Assembly (NCBI GenBank): GCA_003647375.1
Contig: QMMS01000205.1
Span: 1-8,246, forward strand
Source: Deltaproteobacteria bacterium
GTDB lineage: Bacteria; Desulfobacterota; Desulfobacteria; Desulfobacterales; B30-G6
Reading direction: 5' to 3'
DNA: 8,246 nucleotides
The position numbers and the translations under genes were made by a program. Under the pieces are notes generated by a model. The model did not search any database. It saw only the letters and a program-made list of their open reading frames with translations, and was not told the origin of the DNA. Numbering within the stretch: the first letter of the stretch is position 1; each line of letters starts with the position of its first letter. Positions 1-6,818 of the stretch are shown here, piece after piece.

Positions 1-640
1 AACGCCGGTCGGCACCAAGGTCAGCAACGGGTTGTCGCTCGACCAAGGGTAAAAAAGTTAGATATTGCGCCCCGATCTGCTTGAAAAACGTGTAAACCTG
101 GATGGGGAACTGAACGTTATGTGAATGGACGACACAGAGGATATCCATGGGAATTCGGTGTTGTTGTAAGAGGTTATATCCACGCATCGCCAGTTCATGT
201 GTGGGCTCTTGGCGTTTGGTCAAGCGGTACCGATCATGCAGGTATTCGGGACCGTCCAGGCTTAGACCAACACCAAACCCCGCATCTGCTAAAAACCGAC
301 ACCAGTTCTCATCCAGGAGCGTGCCGTTGGTCTGAATGCCATTGGTGATGTGCTGGCCAGGGGGCTGATGCCTGTGTTGCAGTTCTACAACCTTGCGGAA
401 GTAGTCCACGCCTAACAGGGTCGGTTCTCCACCATGCCAGGAAAAATTGATAGTCGGTCCGGGGAAAGCTTCGATATGCTGGACGATGTACTGCTCTAAG
501 ATTTCCTCGGGCATACGGAATGGCTTGCCCTTTTCATAGCGTTGTTCTTTCTCGAGATAGTAGCAATAGTGGCAGTCCAGGTTGCATATGGAGCCAATCG
601 GTTTGACAAAAACCTGAAATTCACGAGAAGCTTTGACCAT
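1..640 (-). CDS. Anaerobic sulfatase-maturating enzyme (radical SAM/SPASM), N-terminal part
   Basis: This is a partial gene: it starts at ATG 640-638 and runs off the left edge, leaving 213 visible residues of a family that is usually about 370-420. Enzymes of this family oxidise an active-site Cys or Ser of sulfatases to formylglycine in the cytoplasm without oxygen, using S-adenosylmethionine and iron-sulfur clusters. Seen directly: the radical-SAM cluster motif CNLDCHYC (C19, C23, C26) followed by YY, then HGGEPTL (69-75), QTNGTL (103-108) and LSLDGP (126-131) followed by HDRYR. Spacing and wording closely match the clostridial anSME type. The SPASM domain with its auxiliary-cluster cysteines and the catalytic Asp lie beyond the window, so function is inferred from the N-terminal half. 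The frame is open upstream to a TAA, but 640 is the only ATG, GTG or TTG in it; the Shine-Dalgarno sequence is weak (GGGA). It is divergent from the efflux operon, and no sulfatase is in view. Confidence 0.9.
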   Translation of the reverse strand, partial: MVKASREFQVFVKPIGSICNLDCHYCYYLEKEQRYEKGKPFRMPEEILEQYIVQHIEAFPGPTINFSWHGGEPTLLGVDYFRKVVELQHRHQPPGQHITNGIQTNGTLLDENWCRFLADAGFGVGLSLDGPEYLHDRYRLTKRQEPTHELAMRGYNLLQQHRIPMDILCVVHSHNVQFPIQVYTFFKQIGAQYLTFLPLVERQPVADLGADRR

Positions 641-693
641 TACTTGATTCCCGGATTCACATCGAAGATCAATAAAAGAGGTATCTGTTTGTT

Positions 694-722
694 TTTATGC
701 TTGATCCATTTCCAAAAAGCAA
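694..722 (-). promoter_or_regulatory. Candidate sigma70-like promoter for the sulfatase maturase
   Basis: Read on the minus strand, TTGCTT (722-717) and CATAAA (699-694) are separated by 17 bp, a fair match to a vegetative -35/-10 pair (3/6 and 4/6). It would start transcription near 687, about 45 bases before the ATG at 640. The region is AT-rich, so chance matches are likely. No sigma54 GG-N10-GC element faces this way. Confidence 0.25.
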
Positions 723-730
723 ATAATTAT
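701..730 (+). promoter_or_regulatory. Candidate sigma70-like promoter for the efflux operon
   Basis: TTGATC (701-706) and AATTAT (725-730), 18 bp apart, match the consensus 4/6 each. They would place a start near 737 and give a leader of about 70 bases before the ATG at 807. The site overlaps the candidate promoter of the divergent gene, so the two transcription units may compete. This is a visual motif match only. Confidence 0.25.
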
Positions 731-757
731 TGTTGATGGCTTGCACTCAGGTATTTT

Positions 758-781
758 TGATAACCAGTGCAGCAATTATCA
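758..781. promoter_or_regulatory. Inverted repeat TGATAA-N12-TTATCA, possible operator or leader hairpin
   Basis: Perfect 6-bp arms, TGATAA at 758-763 and TTATCA at 776-781, flank a 12-base spacer 25 bases upstream of the adaptor start. The position, between the candidate promoter and the first gene of a pump operon, suits a repressor site. With only six bases per arm in AT-rich DNA, chance is a real alternative. Confidence 0.25.
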
Positions 782-790
782 TCTTAAACC

Positions 791-794
791 AGGA
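791..794 (+). promoter_or_regulatory. Ribosome binding site supporting the adaptor start at 807
   Basis: AGGA lies 12 bases before ATG 807. The spacing is on the long side, but it favours this ATG over the in-frame TTG at 741. Starting at 807 also places the hydrophobic export segment at the very N-terminus, as the family requires. Confidence 0.45.
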
Positions 795-806
795 CATATC
801 GTTGCC

Positions 807-2009
807 ATGAAGAAATATTTTTTTACTGTTCTTCTTTTACTGGGGATATCTTTTTTAGGCTGGCAGATCTATCAACATGTAAACAGTGATAAAAAAGTCG
901 TCAAGCGTCAGCGAAAAAAGGTACCTGTTGCAGTTGAAATCGCACCTATTCGGCAAGCAACGGTTCAGGATATTGGCCGGTACAGCGGCTCGTTGTACCC
1001 CAACGCGGCATTTATCATGGCCCCCAAAATTGCAGGGCGACTTGAAAAAATATGGGTCAATATTGGCGACAAACTTCAAAGCAGACAGTTGATAGCTGTC
1101 CTGGATGACGCGGAATACAAACAGCAGGTCAGCCAGGCCAAGGCTGAACTCGAAGTCGTGCGGGCCAATCTCCTGGAACAGGAAAATGCCCTGGAAAACG
1201 CCAAACGGGAATATGAGCGGGCTGTTGCCTTGAGAAAAAAAAAGATTGCCTCTGAATCGCAATTGGATGCATCCTTATCCGAGATGAAAGCGCAGGGGGC
1301 AAAATTGAAAGTGACCATCGCCAGGGTAGCCCAGAACGAGGCTGCCATGAGGGTTGCCAATGTACGTCTCGAGTACACACAAATTCATGTGCCCGACAAT
1401 AACAGCGCCGGATGCCGGGTGGTCGGAGAGCGATTTGTGGATGAGGGTGCCATGCTGGCGCCCAATACGCCGATTGTTTCCATCATAGATATTGGAAAAC
1501 TTATCGCCGCCATTCATGTCATCGAGCAGGACTATCCCAAAATAAGCGTCGGCCAGAAGGCCGTGATTTCAACCGATGCATTTCCGGATCGTTCATTTTC
1601 TGGAAAGGTGGTTCGAATTGCACCGATCCTGAAAGAAAAATCCAGAGAAGCCAGGATCGAAATAGAAATACCCAATCCCCGGAAGATCTTAAAACCAGGC
1701 ATGTTTGTCCGGGCTCAAATTCAGTTCGAAAAATATGAAAATGCTACCGTGGTTCCGACCGCTGCCGTAATCAAACGAAACACTTTACAAGGTGTCTTTA
1801 TTGTCGACCCAGATGGGAAAACCGCAAGGTTTGTTCCGGTTACACTCGGCATTATGGACAGTAAAATATCTGAAATACGCACACCCGCCATGGTCGGTTC
1901 AGTGGTTGTTTTGGGACAGCACCTTCTGGAAGATGGCGCTTCTATCATCATTCCCGACAACCAGGCGACAGATAAACAGCCTGCAAAAGACACAAAAACC
2001 CAACTGTAA
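807..2009 (+). CDS. RND efflux periplasmic adaptor (membrane fusion protein, HlyD-like)
   Basis: Links the inner-membrane RND pump to the outer-membrane channel in the periplasm. It has 400 residues from ATG 807; an in-frame TTG at 741 would add 22 residues ahead of the export segment and is unlikely. Order: a short basic start and hydrophobic segment (5-19), a signal or membrane anchor with no lipobox; first lipoyl half (about 61-101, with APKIAGRL, VNIGDKL and LIAVLDD); an alpha-helical hairpin rich in Ala, Glu, Lys and Gln (about 103-190); second lipoyl half (about 191-229, ending RVVGERFVDEG and SIID); beta-barrel (about 231-308, with SVGQKAVIS and LKPGMFV); and a membrane-proximal domain (about 310-385). 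The Lys/Gln-rich hydrophilic tail (386-400) looks disordered. The second lipoyl half reads VPDNNSAGC where many relatives have a short AP-x-x-G turn. First gene of the operon, 32 bp before the permease. A run of nine A at 1235-1243 lies in the hairpin-turn codons. Substrate unknown. Confidence 0.93.
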   Translation: MKKYFFTVLLLLGISFLGWQIYQHVNSDKKVVKRQRKKVPVAVEIAPIRQATVQDIGRYSGSLYPNAAFIMAPKIAGRLEKIWVNIGDKLQSRQLIAVLDDAEYKQQVSQAKAELEVVRANLLEQENALENAKREYERAVALRKKKIASESQLDASLSEMKAQGAKLKVTIARVAQNEAAMRVANVRLEYTQIHVPDNNSAGCRVVGERFVDEGAMLAPNTPIVSIIDIGKLIAAIHVIEQDYPKISVGQKAVISTDAFPDRSFSGKVVRIAPILKEKSREARIEIEIPNPRKILKPGMFVRAQIQFEKYENATVVPTAAVIKRNTLQGVFIVDPDGKTARFVPVTLGIMDSKISEIRTPAMVGSVVVLGQHLLEDGASIIIPDNQATDKQPAKDTKTQL

Positions 2010-2041
2010 AAGGACAAACGAACCCTACGGAAGCATCCATC

Positions 2042-5000
2042 ATGAACGTCTCCAGTTTTTCCGTTAAACGTCCTGTGCTGACCATCATGGCATCCCTGAT
2101 TGTTATTATCATCGGAGCCATTTCGCTGACGCGGCTTTCCGTTGATCTTATGCCGGACATCACGTATCCGACATTGAGTATCTCCGCTGGATACGAAGAC
2201 GCCAGCCCCGAGGAAGTTGAAGAACTTATCACCATCCCTATCGAGGAAGCCATGAGTGCCGTCCCCGGTGTCGATGAAGTCACATCGGTTTCAGCCGAGG
2301 GACAAAGCAGCGTACGGGTCTCCTTCGCCTGGGGAACCGATTTGAATGAAGCCGCCAATGATGTCCGGGACCGTCTCGACCGTGTCTTACCCCGTCTCCC
2401 TGAAGAAGTAGAGCGTCCCCGATTGCGGAAGTTCGATCTCGCCGCTTTCCCCATACTCATTCTGGGTGTGTCCAGTAATTTGGACCCGATACATGTCAGA
2501 CAGCTCATTGATGACCAGGTAAAAAACCGTATTGAAAAAATTCCCGGTGTCGCATCTCTGGATATTCGTGGTGGCCTGGACCGTGAGATCCATGTAAATC
2601 TGGATTCAGAAAAGATGAAGGCCCTGGGGCTTCCCATCGATCAGATCTTGAGACGTCTTAAAGAAGAAAACATTAACTTGCCTGCCGGGACCATTGAGCA
2701 GGGTTTGCAGGATGTCACCATCCGGACACGCGGTATCTACAACAACCTGGATGAGCTGAAAAATACGGTCGTGGCCATCAGGGACGGTGTTCCTATCCAG
2801 CTGAAAGAGATTGCCGGTGTGGAGGATGCCTGGGAAAAAGTGAGTCGAATCGTCCGGGTAAACAATAAACCCGGGATTCGAATGTCCGTCAGCAAGCAAT
2901 CCGGGAAAAACACCGTAGAGGTCGCCAAGGGTGTGCTGCAGGAGATCGAACGCATCAACCGTGATCTCCCCCAGATCCAGATTGTCACGATCATCGACTC
3001 ATCCGACTATATCAAGCGCTCTATCACGAATATCGGCACCATCATTCTTTATGGCGGAGCCCTGGCCATATGTGTGCTCCTGTTTTTTCTTAGAAACATT
3101 CCCAGTACGGCCATCATCGCTACAACGATTCCTATTTCGATTGTCGCCACCTTTGCACTGATGTACTTCAACGGTTTTACCTTGAACCTGATGACCCTTG
3201 GTGGTCTGGCGCTTGGTGTCGGCATGCTGGTGGACAATGCCATCGTGGTACTGGAAAATATTTATCGACTCCGGGAATCGGGTGAAGATCGAATTTCAGC
3301 GGCCATAAAGGGCAGTCAGGAAGTGACCGCCGCCGTCATTGCCAGTACGTTGACGACACTGGCCGTGTTCTTGCCGCTCATTTTTATCCGCGGTATGTCA
3401 GGGATCATGTTTGAACAGCTTTCGTATGTGATCGGTTTTTCTCTGATCTGCTCCCTGGCGGCGGCACTGACACTCGTTCCCATGCTTGCAGCCCGTATCC
3501 GATTGCCCATATCTTCAAGAAACGAATCAGGAAATTCAACTGGCGGATGGTTTTTTCAAATAAGCGCAAGCTTTTTTCAGCAGTTGGAAGATGCCTATAC
3601 AAGTGTTCTTGGATTTGCCCTCAACCATCGCATTCTGATCGTTGGCAGCGCATTTCTACTACTCGGCGGCAGCCTTTTTCTGATCCCCTATGTCGGTGTT
3701 GAACTGATGCCGGCATCCGATGAGGGGGAAGTAAGGGTCAATGCCGAAATGGCCGTCGGGACGCGGCTCGAATTGATGGACCGTGCTTTTCAAAAAATCG
3801 AAAAGATCGTCTATGAGGCAGTACCTGAAATTGACAACACCGTATCCTTTCTGGGCGGTTCCAGCTGGCGCGCCAGAGGTTCCAATACCGGTTCCATGCG
3901 TATTGCTTTAAAGCCACTCAAAGAGCGCACGCGATCCAGTGATGAAATTGCAGCCGACCTTCGTAAAAAACTCAGCCTCATTCCCGGAACCAAAATCCGT
4001 ACGCGGGCGGGAGGGGGTCTCTTTATCCTTCGCATGGGCACCGGTGGTACAGAACGGGTTCAGATAGAAGTACACGGATATGATCTCGAAACATCCAATG
4101 AATTGGCACTGCGTGTAGAAGAGGTCATCATAGACATACCCGGCATCACCGATACCAGAATCAGCAGGGAAACCGGAACACCTGAAGAACTGATTATCGT
4201 CGATCGTCAAAAGGCCGCCGCCATGAAGCTGACAATATCCAGTATTGCCAACATGCTGCAAACCGTTCTATCCGGAACTTCAGCAGGCAATTACCGGGAA
4301 GGCGGGAGCGAATTTCGCATACGTGTCAAGCTCGCGGACAAGGGGAAAAATGAATTAAGGGACATCCTTGACCTTCCCGTTACCAACACCGACGGTGAAC
4401 AGGTGGTTCTTAGAAACGTGGTACAGGTTCACCCGAGACGGGGGCCGGTTCTGATTGAGCGTAAAAGCCAGGAGCGTGTGACCTACGTAACTGCCAATAC
4501 CCGTGGTCGGGACATGGGTTCCATCCTGGGGGATATTCGAAAGGGCTTACAGTCCGTACCCATACCAAGGAATTTTACTATCATTTTTGGCGGAGATTAC
4601 GAAGAACAACAAAAAGCCTTTCGGGAGTTGTTGATCAGTTTTGTACTGGCGATCATTCTGGTCTATATGGTGATGGCATCTCTTTATGAATCGCTGCGCT
4701 ATCCTTTTGTTGTGATGTTTTCTGTGCCCATGGCCGCCATCGGTGTCATATTCATGCTCTTTTTTACCCATACAACCTTCAACATTCAGTCATACATCGG
4801 TTGTATCATGCTGGGTGGTATCGTTGTGAACAATGCCATCTTATTGGTGGATCATATCAATCTTCTTCGCCGCCGTGATGGATTCCCTCTTCGGGAAGCC
4901 ATTGAAGAAGCCGGGAGAAGGCGTCTTCGACCCGTTCTCATGACCGCCTCGACAACCATACTGGCCATGACACCATTGGCAATGGGTTTGGGTGAAGGGG

Positions 5001-5131
5001 GAGACGCCCAAGCACCCATGGCCAGGGCAATTATTGGAGGACTGATCAGTTCGAATCTGATTACACTGATTATACTTCCCGCTATCTATACTTTAGTTGA
5101 AGGAAAGAAACTCAGCAAGGAATCCATGTGA
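2042..5131 (+). CDS. RND-family efflux permease (AcrB-like, proton-driven inner-membrane pump)
   Basis: Trimeric inner-membrane antiporter that exports substrates through the adaptor and outer-membrane channel. Its 1029 residues are normal for the family. The usual duplicated layout is visible: TM1 (about 10-30, after SVKRPVLT), a large periplasmic loop (about 35-325), TM2-6 (about 327-485), a cytoplasmic linker (about 488-515), TM7 (about 530-550), a second periplasmic loop (about 552-855) and TM8-12 (about 858-1020). The TM4 motif GMLVDNAIVVLEN has D398 and N399 at AcrB D407/D408, and TM10 GIVVNNAILLVD has N930 at AcrB K940. R961 and T968 in RLRPVLMT match AcrB R971/T978. The start is supported by GGAAG at 2029-2033, 8 bases before ATG. 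It overlaps the next gene by 4 bp. The TM4 motif with Asp-Asn and the lack of a metal-type signature favour the HAE drug/amphiphile branch over CzcA-type metal pumps, but the substrate is not determinable. Confidence 0.96.
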   Translation: MNVSSFSVKRPVLTIMASLIVIIIGAISLTRLSVDLMPDITYPTLSISAGYEDASPEEVEELITIPIEEAMSAVPGVDEVTSVSAEGQSSVRVSFAWGTDLNEAANDVRDRLDRVLPRLPEEVERPRLRKFDLAAFPILILGVSSNLDPIHVRQLIDDQVKNRIEKIPGVASLDIRGGLDREIHVNLDSEKMKALGLPIDQILRRLKEENINLPAGTIEQGLQDVTIRTRGIYNNLDELKNTVVAIRDGVPIQLKEIAGVEDAWEKVSRIVRVNNKPGIRMSVSKQSGKNTVEVAKGVLQEIERINRDLPQIQIVTIIDSSDYIKRSITNIGTIILYGGALAICVLLFFLRNIPSTAIIATTIPISIVATFALMYFNGFTLNLMTLGGLALGVGMLVDNAIVVLENIYRLRESGEDRISAAIKGSQEVTAAVIASTLTTLAVFLPLIFIRGMSGIMFEQLSYVIGFSLICSLAAALTLVPMLAARIRLPISSRNESGNSTGGWFFQISASFFQQLEDAYTSVLGFALNHRILIVGSAFLLLGGSLFLIPYVGVELMPASDEGEVRVNAEMAVGTRLELMDRAFQKIEKIVYEAVPEIDNTVSFLGGSSWRARGSNTGSMRIALKPLKERTRSSDEIAADLRKKLSLIPGTKIRTRAGGGLFILRMGTGGTERVQIEVHGYDLETSNELALRVEEVIIDIPGITDTRISRETGTPEELIIVDRQKAAAMKLTISSIANMLQTVLSGTSAGNYREGGSEFRIRVKLADKGKNELRDILDLPVTNTDGEQVVLRNVVQVHPRRGPVLIERKSQERVTYVTANTRGRDMGSILGDIRKGLQSVPIPRNFTIIFGGDYEEQQKAFRELLISFVLAIILVYMVMASLYESLRYPFVVMFSVPMAAIGVIFMLFFTHTTFNIQSYIGCIMLGGIVVNNAILLVDHINLLRRRDGFPLREAIEEAGRRRLRPVLMTASTTILAMTPLAMGLGEGGDAQAPMARAIIGGLISSNLITLIILPAIYTLVEGKKLSKESM
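5117..5122 (+). promoter_or_regulatory. Ribosome binding site selecting the GTG start of the outer-membrane gene
   Basis: AAGGAA inside the last codons of the permease sits 5 bases before GTG 5128 and 14 before the in-frame ATG 5137. The spacing favours GTG and, with the 4-bp stop/start overlap, suggests translational coupling. Confidence 0.55.
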
Positions 5132-6759
5132 AAACAATGAACAGATTTAAGAAAAGAATCGGTTTTATCCTTATTTTAGTGGTTGCTACACTTCCCATGT
5201 CCTGCATATTCATGGGGTATGATAAAAAATCAGGAGATACGAGTCTTTCCCCATACCCCGATGACATGGATGTTTATTCACCAGATGAACTTGTGATTGA
5301 GAATGCCGGGGAGGGATCACTTCCCGATAGCGGGCCACTTCGGATAACTTTGAACGACGCCATTCTGAGCGCCATGGAAAACAATCCCTCACTCATTGTG
5401 GAACGATTCAATCCCTCAATCCAGAAAACCTTTACGGACGAGGAACGGGCGGTGTTCGACCCGGTTTTAGGTGGGGAAATTTCCGCAGGACGAAATGACG
5501 TTGCGAACCAGGGCATCACGGGCCGCGGCACTATAGATACGACCACGGATGTCTACGCGGGCACTATCTCTCTCAAAGAATACTTTCCCACGGGTACCTT
5601 TATGGAACTGGGATTCTCCAGTAGCGTCACAGATGTAGATCGATCTGACGATCCTTATGCAAAAGCACGGGTGGGTTTATCGGTTACACAGTCCCTGCTG
5701 CGCGGGTATGGCACCGAGGTAAATGAGGCAAGGATTCAACAATCGAGACTGGAAACAGCCATCAGCATTTACGAATTGAGGGGATTTAGTGAAACCCTGG
5801 TTGCCCAGGTCGAAAATGCCTATTGGGACTATGCCCTGGCCCAGCGAGAAATCGAGATTGTTGAGGAGTCCTTGAAACTTGCCAATCAGCAACTTGTCGA
5901 GACCGAGGAGATGATTCGCGTGGGTGTAATGGCAGAGGCCGAGCTTGCTGCTGTTCAGGCTGAGGTGGCTGTCCAGAAGCAGGCCTTGATCAATACAAAA
6001 AGTGCGCTGGAGTCGAACCGGATTATCCTGCTTCGTCTTTTAAATCCACCGGGGGAATCCTTCTGGAATAGAGAGGTTTCTATTGTACGTCCCCCGGCGC
6101 TGCCGGAAGCTGAACTCGACGATATAGAGGAGCACGTAGCCGTCGCCAAACGCATGCGACCGGAAATAAATCAGGCCAAACTGGACATCCAGAGACAAGA
6201 GCTCGAAGTTGTTCGTACCAAAAACGGAATGCTCCCTGTAATGGATTTGTTCATCAATCTTGGGAAGACCGGATATGCAGATTCTTTTTCAGGCGCCGTG
6301 GACGATTTGCCTGGGGATAATTATGATGTGCTTGTGGGTCTCAACTTCGAACAACCCATAAGAAACCGCAGCGCCAAGGCACAGCGTAGAAGATCGCTTC
6401 TCAAGAAGAACCAGGCGGAAAAAATATTGGAAAATCTGTTCCAATTGGTTGAACTGGACATACGCAACGCATACATCGAGGTCAATCGAACCAGGGAACA
6501 GATAGCTGCCAGTGCGGCCACAAGAAAATTTCAGGAAGAAAAATTACGCATTGAAACCGAAAAATTCCGCGTGGGCCGTTCCACAAATTTGCTTGTCGCA
6601 CAGGCTCAAAGGGATCTTCTGCTTAACCGTATCAATGAAGTGAATACGGTTGTCAGCTATCTCAAGGCGCTTACCAGTTTCTACCGCCTGGAGGGCTCCC
6701 TTCTCGAGCGAAGAGGGATTGCGGCTCCCGGCAGGAAACCTGTCGATGATCCCAGGTAA
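5128..6759 (+). CDS. TolC-family outer-membrane efflux lipoprotein
   Basis: Outer-membrane channel subunit of the tripartite pump, 543 residues from GTG 5128, which overlaps the permease stop; ATG 5137 is the alternative start. The N-terminus is basic and hydrophobic and ends LPMSC with Cys26, a probable lipoprotein signal. The lipobox is imperfect, with Pro at -3 and Ser at -1. A polar, Asp/Pro/Ser-rich stretch (27-70) precedes two outer-membrane efflux repeats. The first (about 72-306) opens with LNDAILSAMENNPSL and carries the DPVL turn, beta-strand segments and the long helix around AYWDYALAQREIEIVEESL. The second (about 335-520) includes RPEINQAKLDIQRQELEV, a strand region around 371-408, and the closing helix with RVGRSTNLLVAQAQRDLL. 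Two long helical stretches and two short strand regions per protomer match the trimeric TolC barrel plan. Last gene of the operon; the tail after 525 is short and basic/polar. The lipid anchor is inference; the family call is firm. Confidence 0.94.
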   Translation: MKTMNRFKKRIGFILILVVATLPMSCIFMGYDKKSGDTSLSPYPDDMDVYSPDELVIENAGEGSLPDSGPLRITLNDAILSAMENNPSLIVERFNPSIQKTFTDEERAVFDPVLGGEISAGRNDVANQGITGRGTIDTTTDVYAGTISLKEYFPTGTFMELGFSSSVTDVDRSDDPYAKARVGLSVTQSLLRGYGTEVNEARIQQSRLETAISIYELRGFSETLVAQVENAYWDYALAQREIEIVEESLKLANQQLVETEEMIRVGVMAEAELAAVQAEVAVQKQALINTKSALESNRIILLRLLNPPGESFWNREVSIVRPPALPEAELDDIEEHVAVAKRMRPEINQAKLDIQRQELEVVRTKNGMLPVMDLFINLGKTGYADSFSGAVDDLPGDNYDVLVGLNFEQPIRNRSAKAQRRRSLLKKNQAEKILENLFQLVELDIRNAYIEVNRTREQIAASAATRKFQEEKLRIETEKFRVGRSTNLLVAQAQRDLLLNRINEVNTVVSYLKALTSFYRLEGSLLERRGIAAPGRKPVDDPR

Positions 6760-6775
6760 AACTCTTGCCTAAGGG
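6751..6775. terminator. Weak hairpin in the convergent gap, possible bidirectional terminator
   Basis: CCCAGGTAA pairs with TTGCCT-AA-GGG across the five-base loop AACTC, giving a nine-pair stem with one G-T pair and a two-base bulge. It overlaps the stop codon of the outer-membrane gene. No T-tract follows on either strand, so it is not a standard intrinsic terminator. It is recorded because both convergent genes end here and nothing better is visible. Confidence 0.2.
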
Positions 6776-6818
6776 GATAGAAGGGTATCAAGGAACAATT
6801 GCAGATCTCTGGCATATC

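Noticed and set aside
121..736. Small plus-strand open frames (121-348, 147-335, 542-736)
   Set aside because: The first two lie antisense to the sulfatase maturase, whose minus-strand frame has clear family motifs; the third overlaps its 5' end and the promoter region and shows no recognisable protein.
792..805. Sigma54-like GG-N10-GC element (with TTGC) upstream of the adaptor
   Set aside because: Transcription would start about 12 bases downstream, after the ATG at 807, and the -24 half is a poor match beyond GG.
741..806. N-terminal extension of the adaptor from a TTG at 741
   Set aside because: It would put 22 polar residues before the hydrophobic export segment, starts with a rare codon and has no good ribosome binding site. 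The ATG at 807 fits the family.
1948..2637. 229-residue minus-strand open frame
   Set aside because: Ser/Arg-rich shadow of the permease and adaptor frames, with no domain features.
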